Source of the DNA: Moringa oleifera
Lineage: Eukaryota > Streptophyta > Magnoliopsida > Brassicales > Moringaceae
NCBI GenBank assembly: GCA_021397835.1
Contig: JAJFZO010000407.1
Location: forward strand, 6,386,001-6,450,000
DNA length: 64,000 bases
Direction of reading: 5' to 3'
In this document: piece after piece, positions 48,003 through 60,825 of the stretch
Layout of the letters: each line of letters begins with the position of its first letter
How positions within the stretch are numbered: the stretch's first letter is position 1
Made by a program: the position numbers and the translations under genes
Notes under the pieces: model-generated
Told to the model about the DNA's origin: nothing
What the model saw: only the letters and a program-made list of their open reading frames with translations
The model's database searches: none

Positions 48003-51000
48003 ATGGATTCTTGCAAAGCTTCTCAGAGTGTTCTTTTGCTCTACTTCTTAGTTGGTGCTTGTTTCGTGCACCAATGTTTTGCCATTGATGTTACTGCAAA
48101 CCAGACTGCGCGGCTGTCAGTATATGCTTCTGAAGGGGCAGGCCAACCCATACCTGAGACACTCTTTGGAATATTCTTTGAGGTTTGTGACTTGCAATTG
48201 AAGAATTTGTCCAATTAAAAAGATTCCTGTTGCTTCTGGAATTTATGATGTGTCTATTGTCATCATTGCATCTTTTGTATCTTGATTGTGCTTTGAGTGC
48301 AACCTTTCTTATCTAGTTGAAGTTTACACTGACTGCATACATGCTCACGAGCTTAGGTGTCTCCATGAATATAGTACGATGGAAGTTGTGCTTGTATGTC
48401 TCATTCTTCTACCGCTTCAGGGCATCTCACTTTCAAGGAGGCAACAAAGACATGACTTTATCTAGTGTAGGGTGGTACTAAAGGAACTTGGCCCAGTAAT
48501 TTGCCAGACTGAGAAATGATATAAAAGCAATTTATTTCCCATAAATTTTAGACCAGGAAGAATTAAAAAAGTCGAATTTTCTGATTTCATCACATTCTAA
48601 GATAGGAATTGTGTTCTTTTAGTAGGTGAATTGATAGTTCAGCAAACTAAAATAAAGAAAACTACCTGAAAAGTTCACACAGATATCTCTTGGGATGGCA
48701 GACTATTTATAATTGACGAAATGTTTTACTAGCCGAGCAGATATTAAATGAAGAAAAGGTTAACCATTCAAATCTTTTTCAGCAATGTACTCGATTGTTT
48801 TTATGTATCTTCTGCCTATAGTTATACAGTTCAATGTAATGAAAAATTTTGCAGTACTTAAAAGGCTTTGTTAATGCAGGAGATAAACCATGCTGGGGCT
48901 GGTGGCTTGTGGGCTGAACTTGTTAGCAACAGAGGTCAGTTCTGAATTTTCTCAATCTTACAATATAAAAATGGTGGAAAAGAAAGCTGAAATTATTTTT
49001 CCTGGGATTTGAGTTTTTGGTTTAAAATATGTAACTGGTTTGCTTTTTACTGCCCAAAGAGGACTTTGAGAAAGTTTGTCACAAGTTGCAAGCAGTAAAA
49101 AGAAATTCATTGGCAAATCTGAGAGTTGTGTAAACCAGTAGAACAGGTAGACATAGTGTTTACATGTTTGCCCACTGTTTGGCGAACTTATATACAGAGT
49201 TGGTCTGGAATGAAATCATTGGTTCAATCACCATGGATTATCGAATCTTTTGTATGGTTGATTTCTCATCTGAACTGGTGGACTAAGAGTTAATTCCTCT
49301 TTCATGCTGGTTTTGATTGGCCAAAGGTCGGTGAAGATCAGTTACTCAAGCCATAAGCCGTTTTGCTCTCTTGCTTGCTAATTATAATAACATTATGGTT
49401 TCATCAATGCAGTATTTTCAAGGAGACATTATACTTTAGTAAAATGCCTATAATGATTATCAAACTATCGAAGTCCTTTAATAATAATCTGGATGGGTTT
49501 TGGCTGATGATTCTTATGTCTTACTCCAGGATTTGAAGCTGGGGGTCCTAACACTCCCTCAAATATTGATCCGTGGTCTATAATTGGGAATGAGTCATCC
49601 CTAATCGTATCAACAGACCGCTCGTCATGTTTTGACCGCAATAAGGTTGCTCTTCGGATGGAAGTGCTCTGTGACAGTGAAGGCACTAATATCTGTCCTT
49701 CTCAGGGAGTTGGTATTTATAACCCAGGTTTCTGGGGCATGGTAAGAATTGATAGACATGAACACTGGAAGAATACTAGTCTGTACATCCACCTCTGTTT
49801 TATTGGTCTCCTCTTTAACATGAATACATGGATTGAAATAATGTCTTATATGGATGGAGTAAAACATTTTCTGCACGACTTTTCTGATGGTATGACATGG
49901 TTTTATGGTTGCTATCTTTGCTGAAGTCTAATTGTTTAGGCAAGGAGATAAGCTAATGCAACTTCTCCATTTAATATTACTGCCAATTTAGTTTGTACTC
50001 TTTCTGTCACGTTGAGATTAGTTTTGATCCTTTCCTATTTCTTCCTTCAGAATATTGAACAAGGGAAGAAGTACAAAGTGGTATTTTATGTGCGTTCAAC
50101 AGGAGCAATTAATGTGTCTCTATCAATGACAAGCTCAGATGGGTTACTGACACTGGCTTCTGCTAACATTGTGTGAGAAGCATTTTATTTTTCTCACCTT
50201 CTATAGATAATTTGTAACTTGATTCGTGGGCAACCAAGCAATGGTTTTCAAATGCTTTACAGTTCATTCCATTGTTTTTGCAGAGCTTCTAGTTCTAATG
50301 TTTCAAACTGGACAAAGAAGGAGATTCTGTTGGAATCCAACGGAACAGATCATAAGTCAAGACTTCAACTGACAACAACTAAAAAAGGGGTGATATGGTT
50401 TGATCAAGTATCAGCCATGCCCTTGGACACATACAAGGTCTGTTGTTCTTGCAGAAATCAGCTAAAGCTTATCTATGGGAAAATTTTGTGTTAGGAAAAA
50501 GAAGTTATATAAGAAAACTGGAGATTGTTTGGTCAAGTAAACTCTAGTTTTGGAATTTACAGCATGAGTTCACATTTTGCATCTTTAGATATGTTATCTT
50601 ATCATACACATCATATATCTTTAGGAGGATGGTCAAGAAAAGCCCCTAGCTTCAATGTTGTTGTAGAGAATTGTGATCTCAATTTGGATCTCTCATGTGA
50701 AATACATAACAGGCTCATGTTGCATAAATAGAAGACCACATTTTTGGCCAATTCAAAAGTTAGTAAAGCTTATTGAACTAGCTTCTTGAAAGCCAGTTTT
50801 AGAGAAGGTGTCCTTAAAGTGGAATAATTAAAAACCCATGAATTTAGATTGTTGGCATGCAAAACATGAGCTTCTTGTTTTTGACTTCATCACTTTTGAG
50901 TAGTTTGACGGAGGATGGTTCATAATTCACTGAATTCAGTTTGTTAACAGCTTCAAACCAGCATTTCTTACCTTTTGGCAGCCCAATACCACCTCAAACC

Positions 51001-54000
51001 CAGCACAAAATAACCTACATCTAAATAGTAAGGATTTGGATCGGATCTGATGTCATTTATAATAGCATGCATCCATCCCCCGAAAGTCTAGCTAATGTTG
51101 ATTTCACAGGGCCCCACATGCGCTTGTGTATTTATATATGAAAAGACCTTCTCTGTGCTATGGGTGTGGGTTCAGACATGTCTAATCAAACCTTTATATG
51201 GCCTTGGTCTTGGCATAGGGACATGGTTTTAGAAATGATCTTGTTCAAATGCTCGCTGAAATTAAACCTCGATTCTTGAGATTTCCAGGTGTGTATGGTT
51301 TCTACATCAAGAGTTCTTAGCTTGGGGTTATCATACCAGATATATCATTTCTCAAATCCACTTGGCCCTGTAATATTTGGGATACTTTACTATTGCTTAT
51401 TGTTAATATTTTCTTAGGTGGCTGCTTTGTTGAGGGAGAATGGTTACGAAATGCTTTCCGCTGGAAAGAAAGTGTTGGACCTTGGGAGGAGAGACCTGGG
51501 CATTTTGGTGATGTTTGGATGTATTGGACTGATGATGGCCTTGGATATCTTGAGTTTCTTCAAGTGGGTGTTTTTTCCCCCCTTCTCTGCAGCTTTGGGT
51601 ATTTTGTTAAGTTCTTCAAACCTTGAAGCTCCAGTTTCTGTTGCTTAGATACATAACAAGTCAATTGTTTCTGCAGCTAGCAGAAGATCTTGATGCATTG
51701 CCAATATGGGTGTTCAACAATGGTACTATTGACATGCTTAATTTCTTGAACCTTGTTACCCGTTCACAGTTTCTATTAGTTAGTCTGTGTGGTTGATTGC
51801 TTCTTTTTGGTTTTATTTTGACAGGGATCAGCCATAACGATCAAGTTGAGACTTCTGCTGTTCTCCCTTTTGTGCAAGTATGCCTGCAACTTTCTTTCTT
51901 CTGGTTTGTGTGGCTATAGGCAAGAACTATATTCTAATGATTTGTTAATCAGATGAAGTAAATTTTATCTTGCATTATTTTAACCTATGAACAAACGCTT
52001 ATAAGTTTAATCGGTTTCCAACTAGGGTTCACAGTTCTCCGATGAAGGCATGCATAATCAACATATAATGTCTCCGCAATGTGTTGGTTGATGGGAAGGT
52101 CTAGCTATAAGGACAAAGATAGGATATCAAATGATTCAGATTAATTGCATGGTTTCCCATGGTGCTTTGCCTTCTATTAACTAAAGTTCATATTTTCTTC
52201 AAGAGCTTGTAACAGAAAAATAGAGCTACAGATTAGAAGAGGAAAGGAAAAATGGTGGAAGGGGAAGCAAAATTATTTATTTACTATCTACATCTATACT
52301 ATATCGAAATGTCTTCAAGTTTAAAAAGATTTTCTTTTTTTGGACTAAACAGAAACATTTTGTTGTATTAATCACTTGGATGTCCAGACGACCTATATAT
52401 ATGTGCGCGCCCGCGTGTGTGTGTATATATATATGTATGTATGTTTTAATTTTGTGGAAAGAAACTATCAGAAGTCTACTCATTCTCATTACAAAATAAA
52501 AATAAAATTGGGCCAACTCTCATTTATAGGTCCGTCAAGTAATAAGTATTTTGGTAGTAAATCATTGTAGTTTTAAATTTTGTATTATTAAATGTTAGAG
52601 AGAAACAAAGCTACGAGATCTGCTTTGCCTATGTTAAATAGAATCTACTCCAGATTCTCCAAAAATATTGTATCTTTCGATGCAAGGAGAAATATCTGGT
52701 AAAGGAATTGATAATATTGAGTTATGTTTTTCATCCATGTTTTCCATTTTGCACTTGCATGTTAACTTGTTCTCTTTTTATTCATTTTAGTTTAGATTCC
52801 TGAGCATTAATGATGAGACTCATTAAGTGTTAGGACAGACAAATTTCTTTATGGAGACTAATTTTTCTATTTCTTAATTAAATTATCAGCACTCTGATTC
52901 ATATTCACTGGTTATATGTAACAGTAGATGCTACTACAACCACTGTTATGTGCTAATTCATTTGCTCCAATTATGTCAAGCAGAATATATGCTTACTAAA
53001 ATTGTTAGTTATCCATCATCCTTTAATAATGATAGTCTTGGTTTCAGGAAGCTCTTGATGGAATTGAGTTCGCTAGAGGTGATCCTAATTCTAAATGGGG
53101 CTTTGTTCGAGGTGCAATGGGACACCCAGAACCTTTTGACTTAAGATATGTAGCTGTTGGGAATGAGGATTGTGGGAAAAAGAACTATAAAGGTTTGCAT
53201 ACTCTACTGATTGTGTGCTTGGATGGATTTTTTTGTTGAAATTGATTTATCAATTGATGTGTAAGCATGGGAAAACAACCCATAAAGTATGTGGTATATA
53301 GATAAGGGATTTAACTCCTCTCTGGTTTGTTTGCTGATAAAACCTTTTCTTAGTCCTGTTTTCTTTTGGTGCTACTATCCCAGATTTCATTTGTTTCTAT
53401 GCAAAATCCTTGTTGGAGAACAGTTTTAAAGTATAACTTCATTGTTCTTATATTGATAGTGCATAATAATTTACAATAAATCCAGCTCATAGTAAATATG
53501 GATTTTTTGAGAAATTCACATATGAATTTTAACCTTAAGTCAACTTTTTCCTTTTCTGTCAATTAAGGACCTTCCTTGTGGATGGGCCACATCATTTTCA
53601 TGGAGTGTATCCTTAATCTTTTTATATTTTCTAAAAAACCTTGTATTCTACAGCCTCTAGTTATAATTATTCATCAAATGATCAAGATTCTTACCTATTG
53701 TCCGATGATTACATATTTACTTTGAATTGATTGCTAATAGCAAAGGGTAGTCCTGTTAACTGTCAATACAGCCTAAAGATTCTGAAAAGTTACTCCCCAC
53801 TTCAGTTTGTTTGAGGTGGAATGTTTGACTCACTGATATATTACTTTTGGCTGACCAGGAAACTACCTCAAGTTCTATGATGCCATAAAGCGTGCCTATC
53901 CAGACATTAAAATAATCTCAAATTGTGATGGATCATCTCAGCCATTAGACCACCCTGCTGATTATTATGATTTTCATGTAAGCATCACCTGGCTTTTATA

Positions 54001-57000
54001 TCACATGCTAAACTATGAATGTGTTTAGTCATTGGATTGATCAGGCCATTGCAACAATCTTCATCTTATTCTCTGATTTGTTATTCAGATTTATACATTT
54101 GCCAGCGACTTGTTTTCTAAGGCTCACCGATTTGATAGCACATCACGCAATGGTCCGAAGGTGTGTTGATGTGCTCTCTGACTTATGAAATTTTCTCGCA
54201 AATACTTGTAAATAATCCTTTAATGCAATACTTTTCAGGCTTTTGTTAGTGAATATGCTGTGACCGGGAAAGATGCTGGAAAAGGAAGCCTTTTAGCGGC
54301 ACTTGCGGAGGCAGCTTTCCTTATTGGGGTGGAAAAGAACAGGTTTACTCTAGCTTTGCAAGAATGTATATTCTGTATTATTTTTTTTATGTAGCATGTG
54401 AGCACCCAAGTTTCTGCAAGAACATTCTTTCTTCTCTTGTTTTGTTTGATAAAATCAATATGAAAAAAAGTCTATTTACTTTTCGTGCTTTTGATGAACT
54501 CAAAAGTTTCTCTGATGATATTTCTAATTCAAACTTTATTCCTATCTAAATGATGCTTTAAGGTGGTGAAATTTTTTGGCAGTCATTCTTATTAGTTATT
54601 TTCTTTTAGCATATAGAATTGCTAGGTAGTCAGCAAAAAGTTACAGGATAATCACTAACCCTTTTTCTCTTCATTGCAGTGATGTTGTCGAGATGGCAAG
54701 CTACGCACCCCTTTTTGTGAATGCCAATGACAGGCGGTATTTACTTTTCTTTTTTCATCCTTACTCTAAAACTTAATGCTGCGTAGATAATAATATAAGT
54801 TTAACTTTAATGGGTACTCTGAAATATAAAAAATTTTCTGTCACTAAGGTGGAACCCTGATGCAATTGTCTTCACCTCCTCGGAGCTGTATGGAACTCCT
54901 AGCTACTGGGTGCAGCACTTTTTCACAGAGTCAAGTGGAGCAACTCTTCTCAATGCAACACTCCAAACAGATCCCTCTGCTTTGCTTATTGCATCTGCAA
55001 TTGTTTGGCGAGATGCAAAGGATAGCAAAAATTACCTAAGAATAAAGGTCCTTCCTATTGAATTATGCTCCACTTTTATATGGCCTTCTGGTGTTCTTTT
55101 CTTTCTGGAATAGTTTTAAGGCATACGCTAATGAGATGCCTGACAGAAAAGAAGCACACAACCTTGCATAACATTTAAACTATAATAATATTATAAACTA
55201 GCATATCTAGTTTGATGAAGTATTAATTTATTGTTACATATCTATTCTTGGTGCTTTAGATTCTTTTTCTTCACAGATTTTCTCCTTTATGTAGAACCAA
55301 GTGTTCAAGAAGAAATTCATTCTCTAACTTATCTCTTTACGCTATTGGTAGCTGGATTTGCGTCGATGCTGTTATGTATCTGTCTATACTATTGCATTTA
55401 TATGTTGTTTTTGTGTATAGCTGACTTCTTTGTTTATTTGGCATTCCCTGATTTGAATATCTTAGGTTTGTGCTTTGTTAGTTAACTTAAGAAAAGGAAA
55501 TTGGCAATGTGTAATAGCCTCGATCAACTTCAAACTTTAAAAGTAAGTGTAGCACAAAGCTTGCTGTCTTTTGGTCCCTTTTCATTTTGGGTGTGGTTAA
55601 TGCAAAATAAGAGATTCTCAGCTGTAGCAGAATATCATTTATATTTGAGTTGTATCCACTGATTCTTGAAAGAAGATGAAACAATTGGGATGCGATATTG
55701 TTTAGGTTATCAGTTAATCTTGTCAGTGCAAGATCTGTTGAGACCGTAATAGTATGTTACAGCAAACTCTGGAATTCTTACCTTGAAATGAAGGCTTAGG
55801 CTACACTTTCTTCAAACAGTGGGGATCATTTAGTTGCAGAAAGAAAGGAGGAAGCTTGATCACCTTGAGGGTAAAAAGCCAACTGGACTTTAGGATGTTT
55901 GTGACAGAGTCCTACAATGAAAGAATGGAGAAAATTATTGCACTAAGTTTCAGTGGCCAAAATATCCAGATTTGTTAGCTGCGCATCTACTTCCATGGCT
56001 GCCTACCAAAGTGAAAATATGTAGTTATATCTATCCTCATGCCACAGTTCACCCTTTCAAACGAATTTTTATCTGCAGATAGTGAACTTTGGGAGCAACA
56101 CAGTGAATCTCAAAATTTCTGTGGAAGGATTGGATCCAAATTTTGCACGACTCTCTGGATCAACAAAGACTGTACTCACATCTAGTAGCGTGATGGACGA
56201 GAACTCCTTCAATCAGCCAACCAAGGTGACTCAGTTATTTTTATTTTTTTTTCCTTTTTGCTGTTACTAGAAAAACTTGTTACCCATCCTGCATAGAAGT
56301 CCCCATGAATCTTAGTTGCTATTGCACTGAGTTTTGTGCTTTTTTCATGGCTGACATGTCTCTTCATGCCTTGTTCATTCAGGATACATCCCAAGATTGT
56401 GTGTGTTCTGTGTATGTAAGAGAGAGAGAGAGAGAGAGAGAAGAACCAAAAATAGGAGAGCAGTCTCTAAGCTGAAATATTTAATGCCATTTAAGCAGGT
56501 TGTGAATGACTTGCTTCTCATTTGGTGCCCATGAAATGTGAGGATACAGATGTTAGTTGAAAGTTTTGAATAGCAGAAGAGAGAGAAGTACAGGATAAAT
56601 GGTTTTGATCATATAAAGCATCTTGGCTGCTAAACTGGTTCAAAGGCTCTAATTTGTCCTAAATTATAGGATTCTGTTACTGTTATCACATTCTTTTTAA
56701 ACTAAAAATGGAGCACTCACCAAGGAAGAAGGGGATCATTTAAAAAAAAAGTAAAAAAGGAGAGAGATTGAAGACTTTGTGGGTCACACTTACTATGAAT
56801 TTTGTCTCTAGTGAGCCAATTTTAAAAGGTCTGACAGGCTGGTGTTTGAAAACTCTGAGAACACCAGTAATGCATATCTAACAAGTTGACTTCTAATGGT
56901 TTAATTTGTAGAAGGATTGAGTCAGCTTGTGTTGTTTTGTTTTGCAGGTGGTGCCACGCCAAACGCTACTTGAAAGTGCTGGAGAGGAGATGGATGTTGT

Positions 57001-57100
57001 GCTCTCGCCACATTCTTTCACTTCATTGGATTTGTTGAAAGAATCAGTCAACATTATAGGGATTCAGGAATCTGACTCTTTCTCAGTATCTTCCATTTGA
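48003..57100 (+). CDS. Alpha-L-arabinofuranosidase, GH51 (ASD1/ARF1-like)
   Basis: Secreted, cell-wall enzyme that releases terminal L-arabinofuranose from arabinoxylan and arabinan side chains. Exons: 48003-48182, 48880-48934, 49530-49741, 50051-50172, 50284-50437, 51219-51288, 51418-51563, 51677-51722, 51825-51877, 53048-53192, 53859-53977, 54089-54160, 54239-54342, 54680-54736, 54849-55047, 56079-56225, 56948-57100. Their 2034 nt encode 677 residues, the usual size for plant ASD1. A signal peptide spans 1-27 (hydrophobic SVLLLYFLVGACFV, then CFA). Next comes LFGIFFEEINHAGAGGLWAE, a CBM4/9-like stretch (about 70-230), and the (beta/alpha)8 core with GHGFRNDLVQMLAEIKPRFL. The acid/base Glu386 lies in VAVGNEDCG and the nucleophile Glu463 in AFVSEYAVTG. 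The C-terminal beta domain is complete. All catalytic parts are intact, so the gene is probably functional. Confidence 0.95.
56419..56442. repeat. (GA)n microsatellite in arabinofuranosidase intron
   Basis: About 12 AG units in the last intron. Confidence 0.9.
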
Positions 57101-57479
57101 AATGAAATGTTGTCTGCAGTAATTAGTACAATGCTATGTGAATAAGTTGGTTGGGTAATAAGAATATGTCATTGTGTGTTTAGATACTTAATACTCATGT
57201 TCAGCCCTGTCGGTCCTTTTAACTGATTGGAACTCTAGGAAGTTGGCAGGCACTGGGAATGTCTAATGATTCATTTGTAGAAAGAAAAACAGGAACCTGA
57301 CCAGATAATAAAGTATATTAAGGGATCCATGCAGATTATACAAACAACAAAAATTCTTTTGCGTTATTTCATCATTGTAGCAACATGTACAAGCCAATGT
57401 TTATTATTGCTCAACGGACTGCTAACATGCAAAATCCAAAAATATTTTATCTTATGCGATAGGAGAGATTCAGCAAGAG
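57101..57479. other. Gap between convergent gene 3' ends
   Basis: 379 bases between the arabinofuranosidase stop and the RFC-like stop. It must hold both 3' UTRs, so transcripts may overlap. No other feature is seen. Confidence 0.6.
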
Positions 57480-60400
57480 TTAGGCCCCTTGCCTATGATG
57501 ATCCATTGCATTAGCATTCCCTGTATTTGTTTTGCGACACTGATTGGTGTAACAGCTCATGAACTTGGCTATGAACTCTGTGCAGGAAACAAGATTTGTA
57601 AGCTTAATTTGTATATGTGATTCCCAACTGGTAGCCTACTAGTATTGAAAATATTTTGATTACACGAACTAACAATAAATGGTGATCATATGCAATGTAT
57701 ATGCTTGTCTACCTTCGATCCTCAAGAAAGGCTGAGAATTCTTTCTCATGGGGCCCAGGCGACTGCGAGCAAATGGAAATGCTTCCTCACTGTCAAATCC
57801 ATCACCGTTCTGGATAGAGTAGAATGCACTTCGATGTTAAGCAGAAGCAAGAACAACAAAGGAAACACATGGGGGGAGAATCAATATTCATGCATACACT
57901 GTATTCCTCGTAGAGATTTTCAATTTGGAGCTGCAACTGCTCATCCAAAAGCTTCTTCAGATCTCCAACCAGAGACTGGCCATAATATCGGGTAATCTGA
58001 TTAGCTGTTCACTAATATAGTTGATAACTGCTCCCACATATACCATTTGGAAAAGGAATTCATACCTTGAAAATAAATTCTGGAGATACATCATGTTCTA
58101 TAAGATTTTTAAGCTTTCCGCGTATTACATACAGCCTGTGTTGAGAAAAACAGAATTGGGAAGCAGTGAAGCTTAAGAAAATTAATTATGAGCAGGCAGC
58201 TTTGAAAATCGAAACCCAACCAAACTAGACTTACTGTTTAGGGCTCTGCTCTTCGACCATGTTTTTGGCAATGTTTGCGATGTCGTCTTCCCATCCAGTC
58301 AAAATTGCTTGATCTTCCTTGAAGGGATAACTGCACATGACGAGAGTGAGTGAAAATAAAAAGACAGCCAAGAAGTGGCTTAATAACACATAAATATGAA
58401 AGCCAAGCCGTCTTAGTTTCCAACCTCTCCAGAAAAGAGGCTTCGAAAGAACGGATGGCTTGGCGGAGGTTATTCTTGGAATTGTCGGCCATTTTTTCTG
58501 CCAGTTGACGCGGCAAGTGTATGCCTTCTTGGGTGGCTATGAATTCCAGAACTTCAATGATCTGCATTCGTATGTAATATCTTGTCAAAAACTCTCAGAT
58601 CTAAGTAACGTCATCCGTCCAAAATCACTTTGTAACTCATAATAGCAAGTGCAATGCTCCCACCTCTTGCTTAGAAGGTGGTAAGAGGTGGACGACGGCG
58701 CAGAGTGTCTTAATGGGCTGAAGCTTGGAGACATCGGAGCAGCAGAAGAAGAACCTGTTACTCCCTTTATACCTCTCTAGTAGCCACCTGATATACAGCA
58801 GAGCATCCGTGGACAGCTTGTCTGCCTCACACAAGATAATGGCTGCACAAATAAATAATAATTATGAGAGCCATTAATCAACTACATATCCATGTATGAT
58901 GCATTTCTACTCATGTGGCTAATGATCAAGGGGTGGAAAATACCTCGGCCACTATCAGCAGGGCTGCACCGCAAATCTTCGTTGGAGATACTGCTTTGCG
59001 TTTCCCTGATAAGTTCAACAATGACATGCTTCTCGTACCCTTTCAGATCAGAGACATTGATTTCTACATGTTGCGCAGATTCCTTCACATTAACCTCGAG
59101 TTTACCCATTGCTTCCCCCTGAATGTGCACAAGTTCAAGTGCATCCAGATACATATATCGATCTTGTCAATGAATGAAAGCCTTGCGCGTTTAATTGACA
59201 TCAGGAGTACGAGTGTTACCTTTAACTCAAAAGTCTTAGGCTTTTCCCTGGTCTGTGAAGAAATTAAAAGGCAAATGCATTGGCATCAGTATGATTCTGT
59301 CATAACTGACAACAAGGGAAATCGCTGAATCACTAATTCATCCATATGAGCATTTCAGCAACTGACATATATAATCATTACTAACTTATTTATCTACTGG
59401 TTGGACTAATTCAGTATGCTTTTATGTCTCTTAGGTTTATGCTACATCAAGTGAAAGTATCAGCTGAGTTAAAGGAAACAATGCAATAAGTGAAAGTATC
59501 AGCGGAATGAAACCAATCTGACAATTGATGCAAGAGTGGGCAGGTAGAATTGTTTTATATTTCAGCGCGTAAATACCCTAGTGTCTGTAGATATACCTGG
59601 ACTCTGTCAGCTCCGAAGGCTTCTGCAAGCATAGCGCAGATCATGGTTCGCTTCCCCACACCAGGAGGTCCTTGAAATATATAATGACTGAAGCCTCCCG
59701 CGCTCCTCTATCACACCATTCAAAACCCAATTAATCCAACCTCCTTCCTTACTTATGTATGTATATGCATATATAAGGAGTCTATCACCCCTACCAGTAA
59801 GTTAAGAAAAAGAATGGATATAAAGCGATCACAACTACCTGATGACCATGCAACTGAGCCACTTTATCCCGATTGCAAATGAAATCTTTCAAAGTCTTGG
59901 GCTGGTACTTATTTGCCCATGAAAATCTTTCATTTACCTTTTCATCAGTTGCATCCTTGTCATCATCATCCATGACCAGGAGAGGACTTGTCTTAGACGG
60001 ACTGACGTCGGGTGTCGGTGGTGTTGGTGACGTTGGCGGCTGTCGCCTGGCTGGTGATGTTGGTGGATTCGTCGCCGGAGGTGGCGGTGGTGGTGATGGA
60101 GGTGGAGGTGTTTGTTTACGAGAGTCTCCTGATGTTAGTGCTCTCTCCCTCAATGGCTTCTGCTCATTTTGCAGTACTGAAGCAACAGTTGTATCACTTG
60201 GCTTGAAAGTGCCACTGACTGCCTTGCTCTCCGGACCGGTTACTGCCTTTTTCATATTTTCTTTGCTTCTATTTGAAGAGAACGAAGAAGATGAAGGGAT
60301 CCGGGGACGGGCGGAGGTGGAACTTTTGATAGTGAAGCAAGAACTCCATCCCTGTATTTTAAGGATGATGGATGAAAGGGAGCTGGAAGTGGAAGTAGTG

Positions 60401-60825
60401 GCAACAGTGGTGGCGTGGCTTTCGCGTCCAGGGCTATTGCTCAAAGTAATATTAAGATTCTTCTCACGATCTCGATCGACAAGGAGGGTTGTATGGACCA
60501 GTCCTCTGTAATAGGGACTGCACTTGGCATTCTTCTCGTCCACGGTACTTACACCATAATTACTATACGATCTCGTATTAGTGGTGTGAATAAAATCGTT
60601 AAGAATATAAGTAGCGGTAGGAGCGACGAAGGCATGTCTCCTATCATGGACCTGGAGAGACTTCTTCGTTAAATTGGATGAACATGGGCTTTCTCTAGGG
60701 TTGCCAAGGACGTTGACGTTGCTCCAGTGAAGAAAATAGGAGAACTTGTGTTTGGAGTCTGGGCGGTTGAGTTCGGCGTTGGAGGAGGAGCAGGAGCCAA
60801 CTGGGACAGAGGATGGAGGCGACAT
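57480..60825 (-). CDS. RFC3-like AAA+ ATPase with long Pro/Ser-rich N terminus
   Basis: Related to the small subunits of replication factor C, the clamp loader that opens PCNA, but divergent. Exons in order: 60825-59839, 59707-59597, 59252-59220 (33 nt), 59118-58944, 58842-58664, 58561-58425, 58330-58235, 58135-58066, 57975-57898, 57809-57713, 57577-57480; 2061 nt, 686 residues. Residues 1-295 are low-complexity, with a Pro-rich tract at 239-282 and an acidic patch (286-289). Then come SWANKYQPKTLKDFICNRDK (RFC box), Walker A GPPGVGKRT (342-350), a Walker B-like AIILCEADKL (436-445, Cys for the first Asp), sensor-1 FFFCCSD, and NNLRQAIRSFEASF (sensor-2 region). The C-terminal RFC collar ends in FIAKFMSCY. 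The Ser-Arg-Cys box is replaced by TLC (481-483). An out-of-frame ATG lies 5 bases upstream. Probably a plant-specific RFC-related protein rather than core RFC3; partner and role are unknown. Confidence 0.85.

Noticed and set aside
55231..55485. 84-codon hydrophobic frame in an arabinofuranosidase intron
   Set aside because: T-rich intron sequence gives hydrophobic codons by composition alone.
59873..60511. 212-codon plus-strand frame opposite the RFC-like first exon
   Set aside because: Gly/Val-rich complement of the Pro-rich coding region; a shadow.
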